Shown here piece by piece: positions 19,690 to 29,022 of a stretch of DNA of 64,000 bases (its first letter is position 1; each line of letters starts with the position of its first letter). Below the pieces are notes generated by a model that ran no database searches, had not been told where the DNA came from, and saw only the letters and a program-made list of their open reading frames with translations. A program made the translations under genes and the position numbers. Source of the stretch: Mycolicibacter hiberniae (GTDB lineage: Bacteria; Actinomycetota; Actinomycetes; Mycobacteriales; Mycobacteriaceae); NCBI RefSeq assembly GCF_010729485.1, contig NZ_AP022609.1, positions 992,001 through 1,056,000 of the forward strand, written 5' to 3'.

Positions 19690-20799
19690 CTACAGCTTGG
19701 CCAGGTCGTAGCCGCCGAGGTTGTCGATCAACACATGCAGCTGATCCTGCGACGAACCCAGGGTGTGCTCGATCGCGGTGAGCCGGGCCGCATAGTGGCT
19801 GACCGGGTACTCCCAGGTCACCCCGATCCCGCCGTGCAACTGGATGGACTCCTGTGCGATGTGGCGCCCCGACCGTCCGATCTGCAGCTTGGCGCGCGCG
19901 GCGATCAGCGGGTCCACGTTGTCGTCGGCCAGCGACATCGCCGCATACATGCTCATGCTGCGCGCCAACTCCAGCGACACGTACATGTCGGCGGCACGCT
20001 GGGTCAGCGTCTGGAAGTTGTTGAGCGTGACACCGAACTGCTTGCGCGTCTTGAGGTATTCGGTGGTCAGCCGCAGGGACTCTTCCATGGCGCCGAGAGC
20101 TTCGGCGCACAATGCCGAGGAGATGCCGATGAGCGCGCGCTCGATGGCATCGGTGGCGTCGGTCGCCTCACCGAGGGCGGTGGCCGGGGTGTCGGCGAAG
20201 TCGATCTGGGCACCGCGCTGGCCGTCGAAGGTCCGGTAGGGCTGCCGGTTGAGGCCGTCGGCGCCTGCGTCGACCAGGAACAGTCCGGTCCCGCCGTCCG
20301 GCAGGGCGGCGCTGACCACCAGGGTGTCGGCGCGATCTCCGGTCAGCACCGGGTTCTTGCGCCCGGTCAGTCGCCACGCATCACCGTGTGCGGCAGCGGT
20401 GGTGCTCACCGTGCCTGCCGCACCGCGCCAGCCGGGCTCGGTGTGGGCGAAGGCGAGGATCTGCTCGCCGCCGGCGACGGCGTCGAGCAACGCGCGCTGC
20501 TGCGCATCGCCGCGCGCGGCGATCAGTGCGCCCGGCCCGAGCGCGCCGTGCACGATCGGCTCGGGTGCCAGCCGGCGCCCGACCTCGGTGAGCACCACCA
20601 TGATCTCCAGCGGGCCGGATTCCTGCGGATCGAACCCGAGCCCGAGAATCCCGATCTCGGCGAGTTGCTGCCACACCTCGGGGCTGAAACCGGGTTCGGT
20701 CTCGATGGCCTTGTTGCGGGTCTCGGTGTCATAGCCCGACAACATCGACCGGGTGGTGTCGCGCAGCAGAACCTGCTCGTCGCTGAGTTGAAAGTCCAT
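19690..20799 (-). CDS. Acyl-CoA dehydrogenase-like subunit without the catalytic glutamate motif
   Basis: 369 aa. The ATG at 20799 starts MDFQLSDEQVLLRDTTR and has AGGAGG nine bases upstream; the longer open frame is a shadow. The acyl-CoA dehydrogenase N-, middle and C-terminal domains are present, including QLHGGIGVTWEYPVSHYAAR. The final segment reads HTLGSSQDQLHVLIDNL instead of the usual GTSEIQ, so the catalytic Glu is not evident. Its partner 13 bases upstream has it. Mycobacterial steroid and fatty acid enzymes of the FadE pair type form alpha2beta2 heterotetramers in which only one subunit is catalytic, and this pair fits that plan. Confidence 0.88.
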   Translation of the reverse strand: MDFQLSDEQVLLRDTTRSMLSGYDTETRNKAIETEPGFSPEVWQQLAEIGILGLGFDPQESGPLEIMVVLTEVGRRLAPEPIVHGALGPGALIAARGDAQQRALLDAVAGGEQILAFAHTEPGWRGAAGTVSTTAAAHGDAWRLTGRKNPVLTGDRADTLVVSAALPDGGTGLFLVDAGADGLNRQPYRTFDGQRGAQIDFADTPATALGEATDATDAIERALIGISSALCAEALGAMEESLRLTTEYLKTRKQFGVTLNNFQTLTQRAADMYVSLELARSMSMYAAMSLADDNVDPLIAARAKLQIGRSGRHIAQESIQLHGGIGVTWEYPVSHYAARLTAIEHTLGSSQDQLHVLIDNLGGYDLAKL

Positions 20800-20812
20800 G
20801 CCGTCATGCCTC

Positions 20813-21973
20813 CTAAAGGCCGAGAATGGTCGACGCGATGATGGTGCGCTGCACCTCGTTGCTGCCGCCGTAGATCGAGGTCTTGCGGTAGTTGAGGTAC
20901 CGCGGCGCCGCGGCCTGTGCCCAGTCGGGCGAAACGATGCCCTCGCCCGCCTCGAAGGGCAGAGCATCGGGCCCGGCCAGCTCCACGAACAGCTCGGTGG
21001 CGGCCTGCTGCAGCTGGCTGCCGCGCAGCTTGAGCACCGACGACGCCGGGCTGGGCTTTCCGTCGGCGGAGTCGCTGGACACCCGCATCTGGGTGAGCTC
21101 GAGCGCGAGCAGATCGTTCTCAAGCTCGGCGACCCGGGCGGCGAACAACGGGTCGTCGAGGGCCCCCAGCTCCTTTGCGCGCTTCTTGAGCTCGGCGACA
21201 CGCACTTTGGTGTGGGTCACCCCGGCGATACCCGTGCGCTCGTTGCCCAACAGGAACTTCGCGTAGGTCCAGCCGTGGTTCTCCTGGCCGACCAGCTGGT
21301 CAGCGGGCACCCGCACGTCGGAGAAGAACACCTCGTTGACCTCATAGCCGCCGTCGATCATCTTGATCGGCCGCATGGTCACGCCGGGCGTCGACACCTC
21401 GAACAGCAGGAAGGAGATTCCGGCCTGCTTCTTGGGGGCCTGCGGGTCGGTGCGCACCAGGCAGAAGATCCAGTCCGCGTACTGGCCGAGCGTGGTCCAG
21501 GTCTTCTGCCCGTTGACGATGTAGCTGTCGCCGTCGCGAACCGCCGTGGTGCGCAGGCTGGCCAGGTCGGAGCCGGCGTCGGGCTCGGAAAAGCCCTGGC
21601 ACCACCAGATGTCGAGGTTGGCCGTGGCGGGCAGGAAGCGTTCCTTGATCGCCTGGGAGCCGAATTCCGCAATCACCGGGCCGACCATCTTGGCGTTGAA
21701 GGTCAGCGGTTCGGGCACCGAGGCCAGGTTCATCTCGTCGTGCCAGATCTGGTGTTGGGTCGCGGTCCAATCCTTGCCGCCCCACTCCACCGGCCAGTTG
21801 GGTACCGCCAGGCCATGGGCGTTGAGGATCCGCTGCGTGGCGATGGTGTCGTCGGGAAGGACCGAGCGGCCCAGCCGATTGCGTTCGCGGATGTCGGCGG
21901 GGATCTCGGTGGTGAAGAAGGTCCGCATTTCGTCGCGGAATGCTGCCTCCTCCGCGGTCAATGCCAGTCTCAC
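20813..21973 (-). CDS. Acyl-CoA dehydrogenase, catalytic subunit of a probable heteromeric pair
   Basis: 386 aa FAD enzyme. GTG start at 21973 gives MRLALTAEEAAFRDEMR. It has WCQGFSEPDAGSDLASL with the FAD-contacting Ser region, WTTLGQYADWIFCLVRT and a C-terminal SIYGGSNEVQRTIIA in which Glu is at the place of the catalytic base. It is the first gene of a minus-strand unit with a second acyl-CoA dehydrogenase and a DapB-like reductase. The set suggests oxidation of a particular acyl-CoA, perhaps a steroid side chain or branched acid; the substrate is not visible. Confidence 0.92.
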   Translation of the reverse strand: MRLALTAEEAAFRDEMRTFFTTEIPADIRERNRLGRSVLPDDTIATQRILNAHGLAVPNWPVEWGGKDWTATQHQIWHDEMNLASVPEPLTFNAKMVGPVIAEFGSQAIKERFLPATANLDIWWCQGFSEPDAGSDLASLRTTAVRDGDSYIVNGQKTWTTLGQYADWIFCLVRTDPQAPKKQAGISFLLFEVSTPGVTMRPIKMIDGGYEVNEVFFSDVRVPADQLVGQENHGWTYAKFLLGNERTGIAGVTHTKVRVAELKKRAKELGALDDPLFAARVAELENDLLALELTQMRVSSDSADGKPSPASSVLKLRGSQLQQAATELFVELAGPDALPFEAGEGIVSPDWAQAAAPRYLNYRKTSIYGGSNEVQRTIIASTILGL

Positions 21974-22083
21974 GTCGACCTCCCGGTTGGTTGGGTGAAC
22001 TCACGGTTGGTATGCACCCTAATCGGCACGCTCGCGGTCGCTGCGGGGGAGGGCATGGCGTGCGCCTTTGTAGTCTGGACCTC

Positions 22084-22617
22084 ATGAGACGGTGGGGCGT
22101 CGCGCTCGGGGTGCTGGCCTTGTCGGTGGTGTCGTGTTCACCGGAGCCGGCCCCCAAGCCCCAGCCGGAACCAGCGGATGCCCAGCCTCCGGCGGCGCCA
22201 CGGCCGGCCGCCCATACCGGCCAGACGCTGGAGCTGATGCGCATCGGCGGGCAGCAGATCGCGGTGACCCTGACCGAGGTGATCGCCCCGGCGACCGTCC
22301 CGAACGGCTGGGGGGCGGCCGACAAGACCTATCTGGCCACCAAACTGCGGATCGAGAACACCGGGACCACGACCATCGTCGGCAACAGCAACAGCGATGT
22401 CACGGTGGTCGGTTCCGACGGCCAGGATTACCACGCCGATTTCGCCACGGTGACCGAGTGTGACGATTTCGCCTACGGCTGGTTTCTGATCGCCGCCGGT
22501 TCGTCCAAGGCCGGCTGCGTCGTCTTCGCACTGCCCACCGGTGTCACCGCGACCAAGGTGCGCTATACGCCGTCGTCGGGGATCTCCCACGATGTGGGGG
22601 AGTGGCTGAACCCGTAG
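22084..22617 (+). CDS. Putative lipoprotein with DUF4352-like domain
   Basis: 177 aa. ATG 22084 opens a signal peptide with lipobox LSVVSCS (Cys about residue 18), then a Pro/Ala-rich spacer (about 20-45). An immunoglobulin-like domain follows with IENTGTTTIVGNSN and TECDDF...KAGCVVFALP, containing two cysteines that could form a disulfide. This pattern matches DUF4352 or telomeric-repeat-factor-like extracellular domains, but I am not certain. It lies between the acyl-CoA dehydrogenases (divergent, 110 bases) and comEA (107 bases). Confidence 0.8.
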   Translation: MRRWGVALGVLALSVVSCSPEPAPKPQPEPADAQPPAAPRPAAHTGQTLELMRIGGQQIAVTLTEVIAPATVPNGWGAADKTYLATKLRIENTGTTTIVGNSNSDVTVVGSDGQDYHADFATVTECDDFAYGWFLIAAGSSKAGCVVFALPTGVTATKVRYTPSSGISHDVGEWLNP

Positions 22618-22724
22618 CGGCGACCGGGCCGGCGTTGTGCACAGCTGGCGCTGCATCCACAGAACCGTCGGTATCGGGCCGTGAGCGCAGCGCGCTGCCG
22701 GGGCCCGCACCTACCGTCGGCGCC

Positions 22725-23573
22725 ATGGCATCAGAACTACCGGGTGAACGGCTGCAGCGCCGGCTGGGCCTGCTGGCCGAACCCGACCCTGACGAGTGCG
22801 GCCCCGAAGCCGACGATGCGTCCGGCCCCGCCGCGTTGCCGCGCTGGCTGCCCGACGGCGCCACCGAGGCGGGCTGGCTCGCCAAGGTAAGGGCCGACCC
22901 GGGCCGGGCCGGGGTGATCGCGACGGCGGTGATTGCCGCGGTCGCGGTGCTGATCACGGTGTTCACCATGCTGCGGGACCGGCCCGCGCCGGTAGTCAGT
23001 GCCAAACTGCCTCCGGTGGAGGCGGTTTCGCCGGCCAGCCCGCCCCCCGACAAGCCGGCGGCGGACGCCGGGGCGCCGCCCGCCGAGCAGGTGGTGGTCA
23101 GCGTGGTCGGACTGGTGCGCAAGCCCGGTCTGGCGACGTTGTCGCCGGGATCACGCATCGCCGACGCGCTGACTGCAGCCGGCGGCGCCCTCGACGGTGC
23201 CGACACACTCGGGCTGAACCTGGCCCGGCCCCTGGTCGACGGCGAACAGATCGTGGTCGGTCTGGCGCCGCCCGCCGGCCTGCCGGTGCTGGGCAGTTCG
23301 GCCGGTGCGGTGCCGGCGGTCGCGGACGCGCCGCGTACCAGCACCGCGCCGACGGCAACCGGTCCCGAGCCGCACCGGGACGAGCTGGTCAACCTCAACA
23401 CCGCGACGGCCGAGCAACTTGACGCGCTGCCGGGAGTGGGGCCGGTGACCGCGGCCGCCATCGTCGCCTGGCGTGACACCCACGGCAGGTTCGCCAGCGT
23501 CGATCAGCTCGGCGAGGTCGACGGGATCGGCCCGGCGCGCCTGGAGAAGTTGCGTGCCCTGGTCCGTGTCTGA
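22725..23573 (+). CDS. comEA: ComEA-family DNA-binding membrane protein
   Basis: 282 aa from the ATG at 22725 (MASELPGERLQRRLG). A cytoplasmic N-terminus leads to one membrane segment (about 66-85, VIATAVIAAVAVLITVF). Next comes a SLBB domain (about 125-185, VVGLVRKPGLATLSPGS) and a C-terminal pair of helix-hairpin-helix motifs (LNTATAEQLDALPGVGPVTA and EVDGIGPARLEKL). ComEA binds incoming double-stranded DNA at the surface in competent bacteria. It is followed directly by comEC. Natural transformation is not established for most mycobacteria, so the role here is open. Confidence 0.9.
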   Translation: MASELPGERLQRRLGLLAEPDPDECGPEADDASGPAALPRWLPDGATEAGWLAKVRADPGRAGVIATAVIAAVAVLITVFTMLRDRPAPVVSAKLPPVEAVSPASPPPDKPAADAGAPPAEQVVVSVVGLVRKPGLATLSPGSRIADALTAAGGALDGADTLGLNLARPLVDGEQIVVGLAPPAGLPVLGSSAGAVPAVADAPRTSTAPTATGPEPHRDELVNLNTATAEQLDALPGVGPVTAAAIVAWRDTHGRFASVDQLGEVDGIGPARLEKLRALVRV

Positions 23574-23575
23574 CC

Positions 23576-25132
23576 GTGATGCAGGTAGCGGCCGCGCCGG
23601 CGGCCCGGCTCGATATCCGGCTGGTGCCCGCAGCGGCGGCCGGCTGGCTGGTGGCGGCGGCGGGCATTCAGTGGCGGATCGGCGGTGTGCTGGCGGTGCT
23701 GTGTGCGCTGCTGGCGGTGGCTGCCGGAGCGCTCTGCCGGTACGCCGGGCGGCGCCGGCGCCCCGGCTGGCGACTGGCGGGCGCGGCGGCGGCCGTGGCG
23801 GCGCTGACCGGCGGGGGATTCGGCTGGGCCGTTGCGCTGCGCACCGACGCGGTGGAGCATCACCTGATCGCCGCGGCGGTCGGCACCACCGCGTCGGTGA
23901 CGGTGACCGCCAGCGAGAGCGCGTTGCCCGTCGGTGCCCGCCGGGTGATGTTTCGGGCCACGATGCAGCGGCTCAACGATGCCGTCGCGTCCGGCCGGGT
24001 GGTGGTCTTCGCGTCGAGCGCCGACTTCGACGAGGTGATGGTCGGCGAGCCGATGGCGTTTCGCGCCAAGGTCTCCCACCCGGCCCGGCGCGACCTGTCG
24101 GTCGCGGTGCTCACGGCCGCCGGCCCGCCGGTGCGCGGCAGGCCCGGCCCGGTCGCCCGGACGGCACACCGGGTCCGGGTCCGCTTCGCGGCCGCCGCCG
24201 CGCGCGTGCTGCCCGACGAGCAGGCCCGGATGCTGCCCGCTTTGGTGCTCGGCGACACCTCAGCGATCACCGCGGCGACCGGCCGAGACTTCCGGGCCGC
24301 CGGGCTGACTCACCTGATGGCGGTTTCCGGGGCCAACGTGACCATCGTGTGCGGCGCGGTGTTGTTCTCGGCGCGGCTGGTCGGTCCGCGGCCGGCGGCG
24401 CTGCTGGCCGCGGTGGCACTGGTGGCCTTCGTGATCGTGGTGCAGCCGACGGCCAGCGTGCTGCGCGCGGCGGTGATGGGAGCCATCGCGCTGCTGGGTG
24501 TGCTCTCGGCCCGCAGCCGCCAGGCGGTGCCGAGTCTGGCCGCCGCCGTGCTCGTGCTGCTGGCGCTGGCCCCACACCTGGCTGTCGACATCGGGTTCGC
24601 GCTGTCGGTGGTGGCCACCGCGGCATTGGTGCTCATCGCCCCGGTGTGGACGGCGCGACTGGTGGAACGCGGATGGCCGCGGTCGCTGGCCGCCGCCGTC
24701 TGCGTGGCATGGGCCGCGAACCTGGTGACCGCGCCGTTGATCGCCGGCATCTCCGGGCGGCTGAGCCTGGTCAGCACGGTCGCCAACCTGGCGGTGGCGG
24801 CGCTGGTCGCGCCGATCACGGTGCTGGGCAGCGCGGCGGCGGTGCTGTGCGGATGGTGGCCCACCGGAGCCGACCTGCTGATCCGCTTCACCGGACCGGA
24901 GCTGTGGTGGGTGTGTGCCGTCGCCCGCTGGGCCGGTGGACTTCCCGCGTCGGCCGTGCCGGTGCCGGGGGGCGTGGGCGGAGTCGCCGGAGTCGGCGCC
25001 GCAGCGCTGCTGGTGGTGGTGTGCTGGCGGTGGCGGTGGTTCCGGTGGGGGCTGACGGCGTTGATGCTGGGCGTGCTGGCGTGGTCGGTCACCGAGGTGT
25101 TGACCGGCTGGGCCGGTGTCGGGCCACCGTGA
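23576..25132 (+). CDS. comEC: ComEC/Rec2-family membrane channel, no metallo-beta-lactamase domain
   Basis: 518 aa polytopic membrane protein; the GTG at 23576 is followed by ATG at 23579 and either may be used. An N-terminal OB-like region (about 85-205) follows the first membrane segments. The competence domain begins with LPALVLGDTSAIT and AGLTHLMAVSGANVTIV, the most conserved stretch of ComEC, and has about ten membrane helices after it. The C-terminal metallo-beta-lactamase nuclease domain found in many ComEC proteins of 700-800 aa is absent, as in the shorter Rv2414c. The natural stop follows the last helix, so this is the normal form of this lineage. Confidence 0.9.
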   Translation: MMQVAAAPAARLDIRLVPAAAAGWLVAAAGIQWRIGGVLAVLCALLAVAAGALCRYAGRRRRPGWRLAGAAAAVAALTGGGFGWAVALRTDAVEHHLIAAAVGTTASVTVTASESALPVGARRVMFRATMQRLNDAVASGRVVVFASSADFDEVMVGEPMAFRAKVSHPARRDLSVAVLTAAGPPVRGRPGPVARTAHRVRVRFAAAAARVLPDEQARMLPALVLGDTSAITAATGRDFRAAGLTHLMAVSGANVTIVCGAVLFSARLVGPRPAALLAAVALVAFVIVVQPTASVLRAAVMGAIALLGVLSARSRQAVPSLAAAVLVLLALAPHLAVDIGFALSVVATAALVLIAPVWTARLVERGWPRSLAAAVCVAWAANLVTAPLIAGISGRLSLVSTVANLAVAALVAPITVLGSAAAVLCGWWPTGADLLIRFTGPELWWVCAVARWAGGLPASAVPVPGGVGGVAGVGAAALLVVVCWRWRWFRWGLTALMLGVLAWSVTEVLTGWAGVGPP

Positions 25133-25144
25133 CACGATTGCTGG

Positions 25145-26107
25145 GTGAGGCAACCGGTGGCGCCGCTGCATCTGATCCTCGGGGATGAGGAATTGCTGGT
25201 CGAACGGGCCGTCGGCCAGGTGCTGGCCGGGGTGCGCGCACAAGCCGGCAGCACCGACATCCCGGTGGACCGGTTGCGCGCCGGCGAGGTCGAGGCCGGC
25301 GAGCTCGCCGAACTGCTGAGTCCGTCGCTGTTCGCCGACGAGCGGGTGGTGGTGCTCGAGGCAGCGGCCGAGGCGGGCAAGGACGCGGTAACGCTGATCG
25401 CCGCCACCGCGGAGGACGTCCCGCCGGGCACCGTCCTGGTGGTCGTGCACGCCGGTGGGGGGCGGGCCAAAGCTCTGGCCGGGCGGTTACAGGAACTCGG
25501 CGCACAGGTGCATCCCTGCGCCCGCATCACCAAGCCCGGCGAACGGGCCGACTTCGTCCGAGCCGAGTTCCGCCGACTGAAGCTGCGCGTCGACGACGAC
25601 ACGGTCACGGCGCTGCTCGACGCGGTGGGCTCCGACATCCGCGAACTGGCGTCGGCGTGCTCACAGCTGGTCGCCGACACGGGCGGGCATGTCGACGCCG
25701 CCGCCGTGCGCCGCTACCACAGCGGGAAAGCCGAAGTGAAGGGGTTCGACATCGCCGAGCGGGCCGTGGTCGGCGATGTCGCCGGCGCCACCGAGGCGCT
25801 GCGCTGGGCGATGATCCGCGGGGAGCCGCACGTGGTGCTGGCCGACGCCCTGGCCGAGGCGATCCACACGATTGCCCGGGTTGGGTCCAGGTCCGGCGAC
25901 CCCTACCGGTTGGCCGGTGAACTGGGCATGCCGCCCTGGCGGGTGCAGAAGGCGCAGAAACAGGCCCGGCACTGGTCGAGGGATTCCCTTGCGGCAGCCG
26001 TGCGGATGGTGGCCGCCCTCAACGCCGACGTCAAAGGGGCCGCCGCGGACGCCGATCACGCGCTGGAAAGCGCCGTCCGCGGGGTCGCCGAGTTGGCCGC
26101 CCGCTGA
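25145..26107 (+). CDS. holA: DNA polymerase III delta subunit
   Basis: 320 aa clamp-loader subunit that opens the beta sliding clamp. It begins with [16 protein letters not shown], typical of HolA, then has the AAA-like N-terminal domain, [12 protein letters not shown] and the collar-domain end [17 protein letters not shown] at 25145 is taken as start, 13 bases after comEC. The comEA-comEC-holA order with rpsT converging is the standard actinobacterial one (Rv2415c-Rv2412). Confidence 0.93.
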   Translation: MRQPVAPLHLILGDEELLVERAVGQVLAGVRAQAGSTDIPVDRLRAGEVEAGELAELLSPSLFADERVVVLEAAAEAGKDAVTLIAATAEDVPPGTVLVVVHAGGGRAKALAGRLQELGAQVHPCARITKPGERADFVRAEFRRLKLRVDDDTVTALLDAVGSDIRELASACSQLVADTGGHVDAAAVRRYHSGKAEVKGFDIAERAVVGDVAGATEALRWAMIRGEPHVVLADALAEAIHTIARVGSRSGDPYRLAGELGMPPWRVQKAQKQARHWSRDSLAAAVRMVAALNADVKGAAADADHALESAVRGVAELAAR

Positions 26108-26113
26108 TCCCTT

Positions 26114-26146
26114 CCCAACACGAAGGCACCTGCCCAACACGAAGGC
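26114..26146. repeat. Two direct copies of CCCAACACGAAGGC
   Basis: CCCAACACGAAGGC occurs at 26114-26127 and again, identical, at 26133-26146, a 19-base period just after the holA stop. The second copy runs into the terminator hairpin. It may be a local duplication; no function is apparent. Confidence 0.6.
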
Positions 26147-26172
26147 CCCTGTTCCGCGGGGGATCAGGGGCC
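26144..26172. terminator. Hairpin between convergent holA and rpsT
   Basis: GGCCCCTG at 26144-26151 pairs perfectly with CAGGGGCC at 26165-26172 across a 13-base loop. It lies between the stops of the convergent genes holA and rpsT, so it could serve both directions. No U-tract follows, as is usual in mycobacteria. Confidence 0.65.
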
Positions 26173-26195
26173 TACGCCAGCGGCGCTCGGGGGAA

Positions 26196-26456
26196 TCAGA
26201 GCTGGTTGAGTGCCTTGGCCAGTGCCGACTTCTTGTTGGCGGCCTGGTTCTTGTGGATGACGCCCTTGCTGGCGGCCTTGTCCAGCTTGCGGCTGGTGGC
26301 GGCCAGCAGCTCGCCGGCCTTGTCCTTGTCACCGGTAGCGGCGGCGTCGCGGAATGCGCGGATCGCGGTGCGCACCGCAGACTTCACCGACTGGTTGCGC
26401 AGCCGGGCTTGCTCGTTGGTCCGGTTGCGCTTGACCTGCGACTTAATGTTGGCCAC
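26196..26456 (-). CDS. rpsT: 30S ribosomal protein S20
   Basis: 86 aa, the normal size of S20. The start is the GTG at 26456, giving [15 protein letters not shown], the conserved N-terminus, with AAGGAA seven to eight bases upstream; the open frame continues six codons further but that would break the family N-terminus. The protein is very basic and helical, with [20 protein letters not shown] at the end. It binds the 5' domain of 16S rRNA. Confidence 0.96.
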   Translation of the reverse strand: MANIKSQVKRNRTNEQARLRNQSVKSAVRTAIRAFRDAAATGDKDKAGELLAATSRKLDKAASKGVIHKNQAANKKSALAKALNQL

Positions 26457-26556
26457 GGAGTAATTCCTTCGCAAAAGCTTGAGTTGGGTTGGCCTCCCGA
26501 CGCGGGAGCAACAGCTGTTCAGGGTAGCAGCTGGCCCGGCAAGTCCCCAACTCGAC

Positions 26557-27414
26557 TCATCCGCGCGCGCTCACCTCGACGCGATGCAGGTCGTTGCCGA
26601 GCTCGATCGGCCCGTCGAACTCCGCGGCCGCCAACGCCCGCCACTGGTCCTCCTGCCCGGGCACCAGGGCCGGCACATAGTGGGTCAGCACCAACGTGCC
26701 CACCCCCGCCCGCTTGGCGGTCGCGGCTGCCTGCGCCACCGAGGAGTGGTAGTCGCAGATATCGCGGATCCGCTGTTGGGGAAGTCTCTCGATGAGGTCG
26801 TCGCGGATCACCGTGTGCACCAATGCGTCCGCCCCGGCTGCCAGTTCGTCGAGGCTCTCGCAGGGCACGGTGTCGCCGGCCATCACCACCGATGCGGTGC
26901 CGTTTTCGTCGCGGTGCTCGATCCGGAAGCCGATGGTGGGAGTCACCGGACGGTGGTCGGTGGGTGCCACCGTGATGGTCACGCCGTCGCGGTCCCGCAC
27001 CGGCCCGGTGGTGTGTTCCCGCACGTCGACACCGGGCGGAGCGGTCAGATCGTCGTGGTGGGCGATGCGGTAGCCGATGTCGTGGCCGAAGGCGCGCAGC
27101 GTCGCCTCCACGACCTCCGCGGTGCCGGGCGGTCCGATGATCGGCAGCGGCGGGGCCTCCGGGGTGAAGGTGCTGACCCAGCGGGTGATCAGCAGATCAC
27201 CCAGGTCGGCGATGTGGTCACTGTGCAGATGGGTCAGCAGCAGCGCGGAGAGCGTGTTGGCCCCTGCACCGGCGGCCGCCAACCGCTGCAGCACTCCTCG
27301 CCCGCAGTCGACCAGCAGTTGCTGGCCACCGGCCCGGATCAGGGTCGACGGGCCGGCGCGGTTCGGGTCGGGGATCGGACTTCCGGTGCCCAGCAGGGTG
27401 ATCTCGATCGTCAT
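26557..27414 (-). CDS. Ribonuclease Z-like metallo-beta-lactamase fold hydrolase
   Basis: 285 aa from the ATG at 27414 ([21 protein letters not shown]). It has the metal-binding motif [15 protein letters not shown] (HxHxDH, about residues 60-68), later VVMAGDT with the bridging Asp, and VLTHYVPAL with a distal His. This is the layout of the RNase Z/ElaC group, which cuts tRNA 3' trailers. The match to a true tRNase Z rather than an arylsulfatase-like relative cannot be decided by eye. It is positioned like Rv2407. Confidence 0.85.
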   Translation of the reverse strand: MTIEITLLGTGSPIPDPNRAGPSTLIRAGGQQLLVDCGRGVLQRLAAAGAGANTLSALLLTHLHSDHIADLGDLLITRWVSTFTPEAPPLPIIGPPGTAEVVEATLRAFGHDIGYRIAHHDDLTAPPGVDVREHTTGPVRDRDGVTITVAPTDHRPVTPTIGFRIEHRDENGTASVVMAGDTVPCESLDELAAGADALVHTVIRDDLIERLPQQRIRDICDYHSSVAQAAATAKRAGVGTLVLTHYVPALVPGQEDQWRALAAAEFDGPIELGNDLHRVEVSARG

Positions 27415-27540
27415 GACGTCACATATGCCACACAATCGCCTCCGGCGCCGCGCCTTCGGTGCAGTTTCTCTATCGCCGCCCCGCGGTTTGGCCAGATGCC
27501 CTAGCCTGGTGTGAAGCAGATCACTGCGGCGGGAGGCTTC

Positions 27541-27969
27541 ATGCGGATCGCGGACGTATTGCGGAACAAGGGTGCGGCGGTGGTGACCATCCATCCGGAG
27601 GCCACCGTCATGGAGTTGCTCGCGGGCCTGGCGGAGCACAACATCGGCGCCATGGTCGTGATCGGAAGCGAGGGGCTCGAGGGGGTGGCATCCGAGCGTG
27701 ACGTGGTACGCCAGCTGCACGTGCACGGCGCCAGTCTGCTGGCCCGGCCGGTGTCGGCGATCATGACCCGCGTCGTGGCGACCTGCACCAAGGCAGATAC
27801 CGCCGACGACGTCAGCATCTTGATGACCGAGCATCGGGCCCGTCACATTCCGGTACTCGACAGCGGCCGGCTGGCCGGCATCGTCAGCATCGGTGACGTG
27901 GTGAAGTCCCGGATGGAGGAGCTGCAGGCCGAACAAGCGGCGCTGCGCTCCTACATCAGTCAGGGCTAG
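27541..27969 (+). CDS. CBS-domain pair protein
   Basis: 142 aa consisting of two CBS domains (about residues 8-60 and 73-128), with [17 protein letters not shown] [18 protein letters not shown] and the second repeat [19 protein letters not shown]. The ATG at 27541 has GGGAGG immediately upstream. CBS pairs bind adenosyl compounds and usually regulate a partner; here the protein stands alone, like Rv2406c. It is divergent from the RNase Z-like gene by 126 bases. Confidence 0.9.
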   Translation: MRIADVLRNKGAAVVTIHPEATVMELLAGLAEHNIGAMVVIGSEGLEGVASERDVVRQLHVHGASLLARPVSAIMTRVVATCTKADTADDVSILMTEHRARHIPVLDSGRLAGIVSIGDVVKSRMEELQAEQAALRSYISQG

Positions 27970-27988
27970 GTGCCGCGCGCGCCCGGTT

Positions 27989-28603
27989 TCAGCTCCACGA
28001 GTAGTCGCTGCGCAGTCGGGCGGCCACCGTCTCGAACACCGCACGCGCCAGGATGGCGCCTTCGCGCCGGATCGATTCCTCGGGAACGTCGAGCACCCGG
28101 TCGAGCCGCACCCAGCTGAGCCGGCGGGACTCATCCCAGCTGCCGGCCCCGATGCCGATCCAGTTCGTGTCCTCGGCATGCCGTTGTCGGCTCGACACCA
28201 TCAATCCCAGCAGCACGTCCCGGTCGCGGCCGACGACCAGCACCGGCCGGTCCTTGCCGCGGTCCGGCTCGTCCTCGTAGGCCACCCATGTCCACACGAT
28301 CTCTCCCGGATCGGCGCGGCCGTTGAGGTTCGGGGCGTACACCAGCCGGCGGGCGCGCTGCGCAGTGGGGACACTGCTGTTGGTCACCGGGCGCCCGGAG
28401 GGGACCGGGGCGGGCGGTTCGGCCGTTGTGCCGCCGAGAATCTCCAGACCGATCCTGATGCCCTGCTCGATACCGCGCTGGACGCGCTGCTGTACCAGCG
28501 GTGCCTGCTCAAGCTGGCGGATGAACCGTGGGGCTTCGTTGAACACCAGGTTCTCCGCGAATCGCTGCATCGTCTGCCATCGGGTCTTCCGCGGGGAAGC
28601 CAT
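27989..28603 (-). CDS. PemK/MazF-like protein (Rv2405 type)
   Basis: 204 aa from ATG 28603 ([12 protein letters not shown]); a start 11 codons upstream is also open. A helical N-terminal region of about 90 residues precedes a MazF/PemK-like beta barrel with [17 protein letters not shown] and [17 protein letters not shown]. No antitoxin gene is adjacent. Proteins of this form are conserved across mycobacteria at this position, so a classical mobile toxin-antitoxin role is doubtful. The domain call is moderately sure; toxicity is not implied. Confidence 0.72.
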   Translation of the reverse strand: MASPRKTRWQTMQRFAENLVFNEAPRFIRQLEQAPLVQQRVQRGIEQGIRIGLEILGGTTAEPPAPVPSGRPVTNSSVPTAQRARRLVYAPNLNGRADPGEIVWTWVAYEDEPDRGKDRPVLVVGRDRDVLLGLMVSSRQRHAEDTNWIGIGAGSWDESRRLSWVRLDRVLDVPEESIRREGAILARAVFETVAARLRSDYSWS

Positions 28604-29022
28604 GCTCGCAGCATAGGCGGAAAACCGCTCCGGCACCGGGTCCCGGCGCCCCTGCGCGGACCGGACCCGACTGAGGGCCGCGCGCCAGGCGAGGCCGAGG
28701 TCGGGTCATTCACTTAACGAATCGCCAGATGGCATCAGGGCCGCGCGCCCCCTGTGTGCGGCTCACGTGACCGCGGTGCGTCATCGAAGATGCCTGGTGG
28801 CGCCCCGTTGCCGCGCCCTTTGTCGGGAAAAGGCTCCGCCCGCGGTGAGAGCCGGGCGCCGCCGAAGGCGATGCGGTGCAGGACGGGCAGGCATTCACTT
28901 GTATTGATCACAGGTGCTTGTTAGATTTAACGTGGCTTGCAGCAATGGTGCTGGGGGGCCGGCGTTTGGTTGGGGAATCAGTCGCCGGAGGGGCCATCGC
29001 GAATGACGTGGGGGGATCAATA
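28604..29022. other. 419-base intergenic stretch upstream of an exported protein
   Basis: No gene recognised. It is GC-rich, with AGGGCCGCGCGCC appearing twice (near 28675 and 28738) and CATTCACTT twice (near 28709 and 28892). A TAGATT at 28922-28927 could be the -10 element for the exported protein gene, giving a leader of about 90 bases, but the TTGATC before it is too close to be a good -35. A GGGGGG tract precedes the ATG at 29023. Confidence 0.5.

Noticed and set aside
18448..20841. 797-codon open frame on +
   Set aside because: It covers the reductase and an acyl-CoA dehydrogenase in antisense and has the Arg/His/Gly-rich composition of a shadow frame.
28904..28927. TTGATC ... TAGATT as a promoter pair
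   Set aside because: Spacing of 12 bases is too short for a -35/-10 pair; only the -10 is mentioned as a possibility.
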